A stretch of 32,148 nt of DNA. It comes from Bacteroidaceae bacterium. GTDB taxonomy: Bacteria; Bacteroidota; Bacteroidia; Bacteroidales; Bacteroidaceae. The DNA is taken from assembly GCA_900769765.1 (NCBI GenBank), contig CAAGHW010000035.1, positions 1 through 32,148 of the forward strand, given 5' to 3'. Position numbers and translations under genes: made by a program. Shown here one piece after another: positions 23,058-32,147 of the stretch. The notes beneath the pieces were generated by a model that worked only from the letters and a program-made list of their open reading frames with translations, did not search any database and was not told the DNA's origin. The number at the start of each line of letters is the position of its first letter. Within the stretch, counting starts at the first letter, position 1.

Positions 23058-25010
23058 TTATCCCTCCATTTTAGATTCATACTGTTTTAGTATCTGGCTT
23101 GTTCTGAGGATAGCAGCCACATTCATTGCAAATGCAACAGCACCGCGTCCCTTGAACGGCGGGTTACCGTCGAACACTTCAGGAATAGAACCGATACAGT
23201 GCTGTACGATTTCATCCTCAAAGCCAATCATCTGACGCTGAACAAATGATACACCGCTCATCTTATATGTCTTAAGATATGCCTCGTAATAGAAACCGCC
23301 CAACCATGGCCATGCAGTACCCTGATGGTATGCATAGTCACGCTGTATCTGCGGACCTACATAGTTAGGATTGTAACCGACACTCTTTGGAGACAAAGAA
23401 CGCAAACCGCGTGGAGTAAGCAACTCTTTTGTAACGGTATCAAGAACTTTCTTGCGTTGTTTTGAATCGAGCGGAGAGTAATCGAGTGCAACGGCGAAAA
23501 TCATATTAGGACGTACGCTCCAATCGACATAGTCGCCATCAACGAAGTCGTACAAATAACCGTATTCATTGAGGAACACCTCTGTGAACGCCTTGCCTAC
23601 AAGAGGAATAAGACGTACCAAAGAGTTCTGTACCTCCTCGTTACGTGTAAGTACCGCCATCTCCTCAATGAACTTGAGGGCATTGTACCACAAGGCATTA
23701 ATCTCGACTACATAACCTGTACGTGGAACAACAGGACGGCCGTTTGCTGTCGAGTTCATCCATGTAACAGCCTTGTCCCTGCCGTTTGTGGCGAGCAAGC
23801 CATTATGTGTCACACGCAAATTGCTGTGTCTGTTATTGCGGATGAATTCATAGATATTCATGAGCAGGTCGCCGTACTTGTCGCGACAAGCCTCAATGCC
23901 GCACTCCTTTGCATACTGCTGCAATGTCCATATAGCCCAAAGCAACACATCGGGGTGCTCCATCTCGTAAATCTTGCATTCGCTCTGCTTGCCGTTCATA
24001 AAGTCCTCGATAGCTATTCGCGCAGTTTTCATCACGCGCTCGAACTCATCGATATGGCCCTGTGACAATGCCAAACCGGGCAATGACACGAACATGTCGC
24101 GCGCACGGCACTTGAACCAGGGATAACCGGCAAGGATATATGTGTGCTGTCCCTGAACGTTGAAGAACTGGTTGCCGGCACACTGCATACAGTGCATGAA
24201 ATTATCGCGTGGGTCGCGGATTTCCTCCTCGTGTTCGAACGCTGCCTTCATGGTACGTGTTGTCATTGGAGAGACACCACCCGAGAAGACGATGCTTTCA
24301 CCGGCCTTCATCTTGACTTCGAAGTAACCTGGAACATAAAGGTCTTCGTTGAAATCGTAGCCGCGCTCCAACTCCTTCACATACTCTATGCCGCGATACC
24401 AATCGGGCTGATAGACGAACTCATTCTTTTTGTTGAGCTGCATGTAAAGGTCGGGATAATCGGCATACATACGCATACTTATACCATTCTCAACCTCTTT
24501 GTAGCTACGGTCTGCTATATTGTTTTCGTGAGTGTATTCGCGGACACTGCGGAAAGCGCAGAATGGGCGAAGACGCAACGTAACAGCCGTATTGGCTTTT
24601 AAAAGAGTGTAACGGATTAGAATTCTGTTCTCGTGATGAACAAAGGCTTTTTCTTTCTTAAGCCACACACCACCCACATTGTAGATTGTGGTTGGGACAC
24701 GCTCCCAGGCAAACTCACGGATATACTTGTTGCCTCGAGGACTGAAGTTGTCGGCATTGTACTTATGCAAGCCCAAGTTGAACTCTGCGCCATGCAACAC
24801 TACAGTCTCATCAAGAGATGACAACAATACATGATTCTCGTCATCAAGTTGCGGAATGGGGACAACCAACAGACCATGGTATTTACGGGTATTACAATCG
24901 ACAATTGTCGAACAGTGATAAGCTCCCGAACGGTTTGTCCTCAAAATTTCCTTTTGCAACGACTCTTCCAAGTTCGTCATCAGCGTTTTTTCGAATCGCA
25001 AATAACTCAT
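23058..25010 (-). CDS. Glycogen debranching enzyme (GDE C-terminal type)
   Basis: A 650-residue amylo-alpha-1,6-glucosidase-type protein. The N-terminal part holds the family's TNRSGAYHCSTIVDCNTRKYHGL motif region near residues 25-48. The (alpha/alpha)6-barrel part follows, with the GYPWFKCRARDMFVSLPGLAL segment near 318, TWMNS at about 416-420, TGYVVEINALWYNALKF and YHQGTAWPWLGGFYYEAYL. The start at 25010 (MSYLRF) was chosen because a longer reading would need TTG. It is the first gene of the glycogen set and has a promoter-like box upstream. It would hydrolyse alpha-1,6 branches in the cytoplasm. The WMN reading differs from the WMD seen in many relatives. Confidence 0.92.
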   Translation of the reverse strand: MSYLRFEKTLMTNLEESLQKEILRTNRSGAYHCSTIVDCNTRKYHGLLVVPIPQLDDENHVLLSSLDETVVLHGAEFNLGLHKYNADNFSPRGNKYIREFAWERVPTTIYNVGGVWLKKEKAFVHHENRILIRYTLLKANTAVTLRLRPFCAFRSVREYTHENNIADRSYKEVENGISMRMYADYPDLYMQLNKKNEFVYQPDWYRGIEYVKELERGYDFNEDLYVPGYFEVKMKAGESIVFSGGVSPMTTRTMKAAFEHEEEIRDPRDNFMHCMQCAGNQFFNVQGQHTYILAGYPWFKCRARDMFVSLPGLALSQGHIDEFERVMKTARIAIEDFMNGKQSECKIYEMEHPDVLLWAIWTLQQYAKECGIEACRDKYGDLLMNIYEFIRNNRHSNLRVTHNGLLATNGRDKAVTWMNSTANGRPVVPRTGYVVEINALWYNALKFIEEMAVLTRNEEVQNSLVRLIPLVGKAFTEVFLNEYGYLYDFVDGDYVDWSVRPNMIFAVALDYSPLDSKQRKKVLDTVTKELLTPRGLRSLSPKSVGYNPNYVGPQIQRDYAYHQGTAWPWLGGFYYEAYLKTYKMSGVSFVQRQMIGFEDEIVQHCIGSIPEVFDGNPPFKGRGAVAFAMNVAAILRTSQILKQYESKMEG

Positions 25011-25053
25011 CTCGTACAATTTATGTATTAAACTATAATTTTTATCACACCCT

Positions 25054-25085
25054 CAAATGTAAGAATTATAATAATCAAATACAAG
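25054..25085 (-). promoter_or_regulatory. Bacteroidetes-type promoter of the glycogen operon
   Basis: On the - strand, CTTG (25085-25082), a 20-base spacer and TACATTTG (25061-25054). The -7 box is exact. It would give a leader of about 35 bases before the ATG at 25010. Confidence 0.55.
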
Positions 25086-25149
25086 CAAATAAAATTATTT
25101 TTAAAAAAAATGCAAAAAAAGCAAAAAACTTCACCTTATAATACCGAAA

Positions 25150-25177
25150 AACGGGCAAACAAAAGCGTTTGCCCGTT
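25150..25177 (-). terminator. Terminator of the miaA-lipid kinase operon
   Basis: AACGGGCAAAC (25150-25160) pairs with 25167-25177 around AAAAGC. The - strand continues TTTTCGG. It lies just after the lipid-kinase stop at 25182. Confidence 0.85.
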
Positions 25178-25181
25178 CACA

Positions 25182-26132
25182 TCATTTCTGTCTGTTTATT
25201 TTTGAAGGTATTATAAAATTCAGAAGTTCCGGTTTCACCGTAACAGTCATCGGCAATGTCGGAGCAAACAGACGTCCGTCTATAGCAACCATTGCACCGC
25301 CCAAAGACTCTATAAATATTTCCGAAGTACGGAAAGGAGTCACCAACCCGTAATTCAGGATCTTACGATGAACCAGCATCAGCAGACCTTCAAGAAGACC
25401 GAACAATTTAGGTTTTCTTATGGCAGAGACATCGAGCCAGCCATTATACGGAACAGCACTCGGAGTCAACCCGTATCCGACGGAGTTTCCTATGCAAAGC
25501 ATCATGAATTTCTGGTCAACCACCTGATTGTTCAGCCTGAAACGCATTGAAAAATTCTGCCGATGGAACAGCATATAAAAAATACCGGTAACACGATACA
25601 CGAACTTTGCAAACAGAGGTCGTCTTTTATTGGTAATTTCAACTATGTGCGCCGAGAGACCTACATTAAGAGTATTGAGAAAATATCTCTTCTCCTCGCC
25701 ATTTGCAGTATCGTACATACAACAGCCGACATCTACCTTTCTTACCCTGCGGGCTATAATGTTATCGATAGCCGTCTTATAGTCACCTGCCTGCAACCCC
25801 CAATAAGAAGCGAAGTCATTTGCAATACCATTAGGTATAACTCCTAAAGAGACGTTGGGGGCAAATTCCGACGAAAGTATTCCGTTCAGGGCATCCTGCA
25901 ACGGGGCATCACCGCCAACGACAACAATAGTTTCATAACCATTGTCGGCAAACATACGCGCCTGACGTTCTGCAGAACCGAAATTCTCCGATTCCAGAAA
26001 GTCATACTCCACCCCCTTCGCGACAAGGTACTCCCTAATCTCGCTCCAACGCTTCATCGGACGTACCGTTCCCGCCTTGGGAGAATATATTATACCCCAC
26101 CTGCGCTTATTGATTTTATGCAAATCGGTCAT
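25182..26132 (-). CDS. Diacylglycerol/lipid kinase-family protein with altered ATP motif
   Basis: A 316-residue DAGK catalytic-domain protein. The family fold shows in WGIIYSPKAGT near 12-22, VVVGGDAPLQDALNGI near 70-85 and GVIPNGIANDFASYWG near 97. The usual GGDG motif, which contacts ATP, reads G73-G74-D75-A76-P77, so a bulky Ala-Pro replaces the Gly that relatives keep. PNGIANDF also differs from the more common GTGNDF. Lipid phosphorylation is thus possible but doubtful. Its start lies inside the 3' end of miaA (17-base overlap), so the two are translated together. Confidence 0.82.
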   Translation of the reverse strand: MTDLHKINKRRWGIIYSPKAGTVRPMKRWSEIREYLVAKGVEYDFLESENFGSAERQARMFADNGYETIVVVGGDAPLQDALNGILSSEFAPNVSLGVIPNGIANDFASYWGLQAGDYKTAIDNIIARRVRKVDVGCCMYDTANGEEKRYFLNTLNVGLSAHIVEITNKRRPLFAKFVYRVTGIFYMLFHRQNFSMRFRLNNQVVDQKFMMLCIGNSVGYGLTPSAVPYNGWLDVSAIRKPKLFGLLEGLLMLVHRKILNYGLVTPFRTSEIFIESLGGAMVAIDGRLFAPTLPMTVTVKPELLNFIIPSKINRQK

Positions 26133-27057
26133 ACAAGAGTTCCTTTATTAGTTCAACCTGCCTGTCACGTGGTAACATTGCATCAATCCAATGTATATGC
26201 ACACCACGTTTTTCCATGCCACGAAACCATGTCATCTGCCTTTTCGCAAATTGATGAATGGCAATCTCAAGCCCCCTCACCATATCGTCGTAAGAAAGCT
26301 CACCTATTATATATTGTGTAAGATACTTGTATTCAAGACCGTAATACATCAGTTGTTCGGCTGTAACACCCTTTTCGAGCAAGCTGCGCACTTCATCGAC
26401 CATACCGTTCTCAAGACGCTCATGCAAACGGCGTGTTATTCTGTCGCGTCTCACCTCGCGGTCAACCGACACACCTATGGTCAAGCAGTTTATCTCCGGG
26501 AAATAACGCTCTTCGGCAGGACAAGTACGATAATACTCTTCAATTTCTATTGCACGTATGGCGCGTTTCTTGGTATCGGTGTCGGTATTGTTGTGAAGCA
26601 CCTTGTAACTTGACAACATCTCTGTCAGCTCCTCAAGACTCTTGTCTTCGAGAGATTCACGCAAGGAGGGATTCTCGGGAACCGGCAACAAGCGATATCC
26701 TTTGAGGACCGACTCTACATAAAGGCCACTTCCTCCACACATCACAGGAAAAGCTCCGCGCTCTTTGATATCGTTGTACGCAGAGAGAAAATCACGCTGG
26801 AACTCAAAAAGGTTATACTTTTCACCGGCATCGACAATATCAAGGAGATGCGAAGGTACAACAATGCCGTCACGTTCATATTCCGCCAAGTCCTTACCTG
26901 TTCCGATATCCATTCCACGATACACCTGACGGCTGTCTGCGCTTACGACCTCTGCCCCCGGCACAGCCAATGCCACATCGACAGCCAAAGAGGTTTTACC
27001 CGAAGCCGTAGGGCCTACCACAGCCAACATATCATATTTTTCCTTGCGTACCGACAT
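26116..27057 (-). CDS. miaA: tRNA dimethylallyltransferase MiaA
   Basis: A 313-residue enzyme that adds the dimethylallyl group to A37 of tRNAs reading codons that start with U. The P-loop GPTASGKT is at 15-22. The SADSRQVYRGMDIGTGKD motif follows near 40-57, and the FQRDFLSAYND and CGGSGLYVESVLKG segments near 105 and 125 complete the core. Bacteroidales often carry two miaA genes. The GTGKDLAEY reading here, in place of GTAKP, marks one of the two types as I recall them. It overlaps the lipid-kinase gene by 17 bases. The call is secure. Confidence 0.95.
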   Translation of the reverse strand: MSVRKEKYDMLAVVGPTASGKTSLAVDVALAVPGAEVVSADSRQVYRGMDIGTGKDLAEYERDGIVVPSHLLDIVDAGEKYNLFEFQRDFLSAYNDIKERGAFPVMCGGSGLYVESVLKGYRLLPVPENPSLRESLEDKSLEELTEMLSSYKVLHNNTDTDTKKRAIRAIEIEEYYRTCPAEERYFPEINCLTIGVSVDREVRRDRITRRLHERLENGMVDEVRSLLEKGVTAEQLMYYGLEYKYLTQYIIGELSYDDMVRGLEIAIHQFAKRQMTWFRGMEKRGVHIHWIDAMLPRDRQVELIKELLYDRFA

Positions 27058-27109
27058 AATAGAATCACAATATACTCTGCGAAGTTAATGCAACTTGGCC
27101 ATAAAAGCA

Positions 27110-27147
27110 AAACAACGGGCAAAAGAATACTCCTTCGCCCGTTGTTT
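27110..27147 (-). terminator. Terminator of the GH85 gene
   Basis: AAACAACGGGC (27110-27120) pairs with 27137-27147 around a 16-base loop. It lies 17 bases after the GH85 stop on the - strand, with a T-rich stretch (GCTTTTATGG) beyond it. Confidence 0.8.
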
Positions 27148-27163
27148 ATACAAATATACGTTA

Positions 27164-30100
27164 TTACTTCATCACAATCTTGAATGAGCGTACAGCCTTG
27201 TCGTTCTTTGTTATCACAACAACGTATGTTCCGGCATTCTCGACAGAAACCTCAACAGCCTCGCTGTCAGAAACCTCTACGGCATTCTTTGAAACAAGCT
27301 TGCCATCTGTTGTAAATACCGAGATACCATACACTCCGCCTTGAGCGAACAGCACATTGGCTACACCCTCAAAAGGCTTTGGATAAATCATATATCCGGC
27401 CTCAGTAGCAGCAACATCATCAATGGCAGTAACAACGATATAATCAGTGATTGTCTTTGTTACAGAACCCCAAGAGTTGCTTGATACAAGAGTAACAGAA
27501 TACTCGCCATCAGCTACATTGTAAGTTGCATTGGCAGTTGTTTCAGTCGAGCTGTTCAAGCGCGCACCGTCGAGCATCCATTTAGATGATTCATATTTAA
27601 CAGGGAAACTACCGGTAAGCATCGGCACACCAAGAGCTGTTGTCAGCTGGTTCTGCTTATAATCGGTTGTTACACTATTCTCTTCTTTACCGGTTGTCAT
27701 ATAACCTCCGGGAACTGCCGCCGCATTTCTACCTGTGTTAGGGAAATAGATATAGCCTTCGCTATCTGTTTTTGTTGTTTCAAAAGTAAAGTATCCCTCA
27801 AGGTTTACAGGAGCTGTATCAAAACCCTTCATGGCCTCTTGAACCTCAGCTGCGCTGAGAGCCTTGCTCCATATCTGAACCTCATCGACCCAACCGGTCA
27901 AACTTGCCAGGTTGGTCATAGAACCACCCACATAGAACTTTGCATTTCTCCAATTCTTTGGACCGGCACCACGAGAAGAACCGCTTGCAATCTCTTTACC
28001 ATTGAGATAGAGTTTAAGATTACGGCCAGATTTCACAGCACACACATGATACCATACACCTGGCGTCAGGCTATAACCATCAGAGAGGATATCCACATCA
28101 TTGTTATGCTCGTAGTTAGGAGCGCCGGCAGCTGGAGCGTCGGTACAGAGAGACAATTCGTTTTCAGCATTGTCACGTCCAATATTATTGTTCTTCGCAT
28201 AACCTGCAGGACGAATAGCTGTCCACATCTCACCCCAAACATTCTCGGTCCATGTATTATTGTAATTACGGTTAACCTTTGTCATAAGCAATGTTCCGAG
28301 TGATGCATGCTCGAACTTCTCAACCTTAAACCAAAGAGCAAAAGATGTATTTGTATATTCACTCATCACAGCTGCATCAACAGTGAACTGATAAGGCTCG
28401 CTCATATAAAGCGATTGAGAAACAGTACATGGTGCGCCATTATATGTATCACCTTTATTTATCATTGCCTCAAAATTCACTTCACCATTCTCACCGGCAG
28501 CCGAATTGTCAACAGAAGTCTTATCTGCTTCAATATCTACAATTTCGGGCAAACGGCCTGTAGTTTCAGGACTCACAAGAATCAAAGAACGGCTCATGTA
28601 GGTATTGCCATTTGCTGTATACTCCACATCATAACTACCAACCGCAGGCAAAGTTGTTGTAATCGCACGCACGCCACTCTCGCTTGCAGCAACATTACCG
28701 GTCATAGCATCGTAAATTTTAAAGTTTGTCACCGGATGATTAGGATCCTCAAAACCGATTGTAAATTCTTCACCGGGTTTAATGACACTCTTGTCTATTG
28801 TAAGAGCCTCAATCATGGTCAAAGGCGACTCAATCTCTTTAGACCAAGTTATCGGACTCTTTGCACGGCCATCCTTACCTACGGCACGTACACCAATCTG
28901 CAGTTTGTCCACCTTTGGTATTAATGTTGCATCAACAACATATGCAGCCCAAGAGGTTGTTGTTGTAAGCAATGTCTCCTGACCTTCCTGCTTGACATAG
29001 ATTTCATAGTACCAGGTGCCGACCTCTTCGTTATATACAGGACAGCCCTCATATTCAGCTTTACGTGAAGCAGGTGTAGGCATATTGAAAATCACCTTGA
29101 TATCTGCACGGTTATAATAGCGCTTCAACACCTCAGCGTGAGTAATTGTTGGAGTAGCAGGCTGTTCGTTGAAGTTTGCAGGAATAAAGGCAAACTCACC
29201 AAGCAACACCTCAAACGCAGCATTGGTATTCTTTACAGAAAGACCTACGCAACCGATAACATCACCGGCCTTAAGACCTGCCTCGGAAGCCTTGATTGTT
29301 ACATGATTCCACTCACCGCCCTTGATATCACCAACTACAGGAACATACACAAAGCTATTCTCTCCGTTCTCTTTAGCCACCATAAGTTCAAGGCATGTTG
29401 CACCCGAAGACTTTGGCTTGAACACAAGACGGAACTCATCATTGGCATTGGCAACGTTCCACTTTGTCGCAAACAGACGTACGTCAGAACGTGTTGTAGC
29501 ACCATGTACCTTCAAGCAAGAACCGGCAAACCAAGCATCATCGTAGCAGAAATCGAGGTTAACAGCATCGGCTGGAACAGTCTTGCCGTCACCATTGTCA
29601 ATCCACCAACGCCATGTTGGCAACAAGTCCTGCATACCGTAGTTATACCACTTGTGGTCCCAAGTAGTAACACCTTCGTTGTTGAAGAAACGACCGTTAC
29701 CTAAGTTGAAACGTGTCACAAAAGGAACTTCATTGAGTGGTGAGCGCTCAATCACAGCCTTAGCATAACCATGCCAGTCCTCAAGATCGCTATAAGAAGA
29801 TGTAACGTTATTATCGTTCAATGGGGGCAAATTCAAGACATTACGGTTACCGCCGGAGAAGAGCATCTCCTGTTTCTTCTGATACTCGTTCTGCACAGCA
29901 TAGTCACTCTGACCACCCTCGGTTGAACTGATATACAACTGGTTACGGTCGTGCGCACCCCAAATGACAAGACTGACAGGATACTTCATAAGAACATTCC
30001 AACCGGCATTGCCGTTACGGCCATAACCACGGCCCTGCATATCAAAACCTGCATATACATCAAATGTAGAACGTCCTACTCTTTCAGCCTCGGCAACACT

Positions 30101-30985
30101 CTGCTGCAAACCATTTTCACTCCAGTTATAGTTCAACATAAACACATCGGTAACAGGCTGATTGGTTTCTGCATGGTGGAACCAGTTAGTGTTATCGGCA
30201 TTAAGTTTACAGCCATTATCAGAAAGCTGACCGTTATTCAAGACGTATGCATACCAATCGACATGGAAAGACCAATTCAATTCCTCGGCAATTCTATGAC
30301 ATTCTGCAAGGAAAGGTATAAAACGCTTATATAGTGTCATACCCCAGGTTCCTTCAGGATTGAAGCAAAGTCCATCTATTCCGTAATACTTAAGGAACTG
30401 AACCAATTTGCGTGAATACTTGTATTTATCACCATGCGAATTCGTGCCGGTTGCCGCCAAATCATACAATGGTTTTCCATGTGTAGATGTTGAAGTAACA
30501 GAAGCACCCCAATCAATAAAGTAGGTACAACCGGTCTTTACACCGTTCTTGTGGGCAACATCATTGAATGCACCGGGAACACGCCAGAATCCGTTTGTCC
30601 AGTTTGAGTGAATGTCGAGATACTGCCACATGTTAAAGTTATCACCGTCAAAGTTGTAACGTGGCAATGCACCCCACTTCTTGGTCATTTCACCCGTAGG
30701 AGCCATCCAACAGAACTTTTTGTTGTTTGTATCGTTGAGATCATCGTTAGCTTGGTCACCGGGACGGAAACGACTCTTCAACGGAACACGAGAAATATAG
30801 AAATTCTCATCAATGTAGTTTGCATCGCCATTCCAAGGCTTGCCCGGCTCCCATTTATCAAGAGCCTCCACAATGTTCGTCGGTGTACCGCTATTCACAT
30901 ACATCTCGTGAGTTGGCACACTCTGCGCCATGACACCTGCCGAAAAAAGCATCATGAACAAAGAAAATAGATTCAGTTTTTTCAT
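27164..30985 (-). CDS. Secreted GH85-like endo-beta-N-acetylglucosaminidase with T9SS-type tail
   Basis: A 1273-residue secreted multidomain protein. A signal peptide ends near AGVMAQS (about residue 21). The GH85 barrel covers about 45-370 and includes GIDGLCFNPEGTWG, where N209 and E211 match the Asn-x-Glu pair that drives substrate-assisted cleavage of the GlcNAc-GlcNAc core of N-glycans. A beta-sandwich region follows (about 380-620), then FN3-like and Ig-like stretches (about 640-815) and a LamG-type concanavalin domain (about 860-1055, with LYLNGKEIASG). The C-terminus (YPKPFEG to the final KIVMK) looks like a type A T9SS sorting domain. No SusC/SusD pair lies nearby. Domain borders are estimates; N-glycan release is inferred from the family. 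Confidence 0.88.
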   Translation of the reverse strand: MKKLNLFSLFMMLFSAGVMAQSVPTHEMYVNSGTPTNIVEALDKWEPGKPWNGDANYIDENFYISRVPLKSRFRPGDQANDDLNDTNNKKFCWMAPTGEMTKKWGALPRYNFDGDNFNMWQYLDIHSNWTNGFWRVPGAFNDVAHKNGVKTGCTYFIDWGASVTSTSTHGKPLYDLAATGTNSHGDKYKYSRKLVQFLKYYGIDGLCFNPEGTWGMTLYKRFIPFLAECHRIAEELNWSFHVDWYAYVLNNGQLSDNGCKLNADNTNWFHHAETNQPVTDVFMLNYNWSENGLQQSVAEAERVGRSTFDVYAGFDMQGRGYGRNGNAGWNVLMKYPVSLVIWGAHDRNQLYISSTEGGQSDYAVQNEYQKKQEMLFSGGNRNVLNLPPLNDNNVTSSYSDLEDWHGYAKAVIERSPLNEVPFVTRFNLGNGRFFNNEGVTTWDHKWYNYGMQDLLPTWRWWIDNGDGKTVPADAVNLDFCYDDAWFAGSCLKVHGATTRSDVRLFATKWNVANANDEFRLVFKPKSSGATCLELMVAKENGENSFVYVPVVGDIKGGEWNHVTIKASEAGLKAGDVIGCVGLSVKNTNAAFEVLLGEFAFIPANFNEQPATPTITHAEVLKRYYNRADIKVIFNMPTPASRKAEYEGCPVYNEEVGTWYYEIYVKQEGQETLLTTTTSWAAYVVDATLIPKVDKLQIGVRAVGKDGRAKSPITWSKEIESPLTMIEALTIDKSVIKPGEEFTIGFEDPNHPVTNFKIYDAMTGNVAASESGVRAITTTLPAVGSYDVEYTANGNTYMSRSLILVSPETTGRLPEIVDIEADKTSVDNSAAGENGEVNFEAMINKGDTYNGAPCTVSQSLYMSEPYQFTVDAAVMSEYTNTSFALWFKVEKFEHASLGTLLMTKVNRNYNNTWTENVWGEMWTAIRPAGYAKNNNIGRDNAENELSLCTDAPAAGAPNYEHNNDVDILSDGYSLTPGVWYHVCAVKSGRNLKLYLNGKEIASGSSRGAGPKNWRNAKFYVGGSMTNLASLTGWVDEVQIWSKALSAAEVQEAMKGFDTAPVNLEGYFTFETTKTDSEGYIYFPNTGRNAAAVPGGYMTTGKEENSVTTDYKQNQLTTALGVPMLTGSFPVKYESSKWMLDGARLNSSTETTANATYNVADGEYSVTLVSSNSWGSVTKTITDYIVVTAIDDVAATEAGYMIYPKPFEGVANVLFAQGGVYGISVFTTDGKLVSKNAVEVSDSEAVEVSVENAGTYVVVITKNDKAVRSFKIVMK

Positions 30986-31203
30986 AATATTGTTTTTAAA
31001 TGATATTACATTTTGTCTAAAACTTTGCTAAAATAGGCAAATAGAATTAACAATATGCTTTTTTAACATTTTTTATCATTACATAAAATAGTGAGACAAG
31101 ATTACATTTTTACGTTAAAATAGTTAAAAAAACGACAACAATGCACACTAATTCACCTATCGGATAGTTATAAGTAAATAAATATTGATTTTCGATAGAA
31201 TTT
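30986..31203. other. Divergent AT-rich spacer with a small palindrome
   Basis: 218 bases between the GH85 gene (-) and the Crp/Fnr gene (+). No exact TAnnTTTG box was found on either strand. The perfect odd palindrome CTATC-G-GATAG lies at 31157-31167, and a related CGATAG lies at about 31193-31198, close to the regulator start. These could be binding sites for the regulator itself, but they are short. Confidence 0.35.
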
Positions 31204-31872
31204 ATGTACGAGAGTTTATTATCCCTCCCCTATTTTCAGGGAATGAGCAAGGACGACATAACGGCAATACTCGACAACGTTGTCTTTGAGTTCGTCAAAT
31301 ATAACAATGGAGATACAATCTGCCATCGCGGTGACAACTGCACCAACTTCTTCATACTTATACAAGGAAGATTACAAGCTGTCGCTGAAGCGTCCGACAA
31401 AAGCTACAGAATCTGCGAAGAAATCTCCGCACCATACGCCATTGAGCCATATTCCATGTTCGGATACAACACCAACTACAACAGGGAATACATTGCAGAA
31501 GGGCCTTGCACCGTACTGACTTTTGAAAAGAAATTCATCTTCAGCGAATTGGTCAAGCACAATATTTTTACTATCAATTTTTTGAATCTGATAAGCCATC
31601 AGGTGGAAAAGCAGAGGGATATTATCTGGCGACAAGCTCCCAAAAGCATTTCAGCGCGCATTGCCAAATTCATCTCTTTAAGATGCGAACAACAACAAGG
31701 CCGAAAGATACTGTCAATAAAAATGGAACACCTTGCATCGATACTATGCGAGACACGTCTGAATATCTCCAAGTCTCTAAACGAAATGCAATCTTTAGGA
31801 TTATTGGAACTGCATCGCAAAGAGATAATAATCCCGTCACTCAAAAAACTGACCGACACAATTACAGAATAA
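31204..31872 (+). CDS. Crp/Fnr-family transcription regulator
   Basis: A 222-residue cytoplasmic regulator with an N-terminal cyclic-nucleotide-binding-like beta barrel (about 10-120, with GDTICHRGDNCTNFFILIQG) and a C-terminal winged helix-turn-helix (about 150-215, with MEHLASILCETRLNISKSLN). No cysteine cluster of the FNR type is obvious, so oxygen sensing by a 4Fe-4S centre is unlikely. Relatives in Bacteroides regulate stress or metabolic genes. It diverges from the GH85 gene and may control it. It is followed by a strong two-way terminator. The ligand is unknown. Confidence 0.9.
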   Translation: MYESLLSLPYFQGMSKDDITAILDNVVFEFVKYNNGDTICHRGDNCTNFFILIQGRLQAVAEASDKSYRICEEISAPYAIEPYSMFGYNTNYNREYIAEGPCTVLTFEKKFIFSELVKHNIFTINFLNLISHQVEKQRDIIWRQAPKSISARIAKFISLRCEQQQGRKILSIKMEHLASILCETRLNISKSLNEMQSLGLLELHRKEIIIPSLKKLTDTITE

Positions 31873-31890
31873 AGACAGATTTACAGAATA

Positions 31891-31922
31891 AAAAAAGAAG
31901 TGCGATTGCACTTCTTTTTTTT
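31891..31922. terminator. Bidirectional terminator between the Crp/Fnr gene and tRNA-Pro
   Basis: AAAAAAGAAGTGC (31891-31903) pairs with 31908-31920 around GATT, followed by more T's. The A- and T-tracts let it end transcription from both the + strand regulator and the - strand tRNA genes. Confidence 0.9.
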
Positions 31923-31923
31923 G

Positions 31924-31996
31924 TCGGGGCGACAGGATTCGAACCTGCGACCCCCTGGTCCCAAACCAGGTGCGCTACCAATTGCGCCACGCCCCG
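31924..31996 (-). tRNA. tRNA-Pro (anticodon UGG), copy 1
   Basis: Read on the - strand, a 73-base tRNA with a seven-base acceptor stem CGGGGCG/CGCCCCG and discriminator A. The D-arm is GCGC/GCGC, the anticodon stem CCTGG/CCAGG with loop TTTGGGA (anticodon TGG, G at 37), and the T-arm has the TTCGAAT loop. The CCA end is not encoded. It should read all or most proline CCN codons. Confidence 0.97.
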
Positions 31997-32074
31997 AGAA
32001 CGGATTTCAGACAGCAAGACAAACTTGCTTTTAACAAGCAATACTCCCGTCAACATATAACTTTCTTATTGTCG

Positions 32075-32147
32075 TCGGGGCGACAGGATTCGAACCTGCG
32101 ACCCCCTGGTCCCAAACCAGGTGCGCTACCAATTGCGCCACGCCCCG
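32075..32147 (-). tRNA. tRNA-Pro (anticodon UGG), copy 2
   Basis: Base-for-base identical to the tRNA at 31924-31996, with the same flanking G on one side and A on the other. The 78-base spacer between the two holds no gene. The contig ends one base beyond its 5' end, so the promoter and any further copies are outside the window. Confidence 0.97.
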
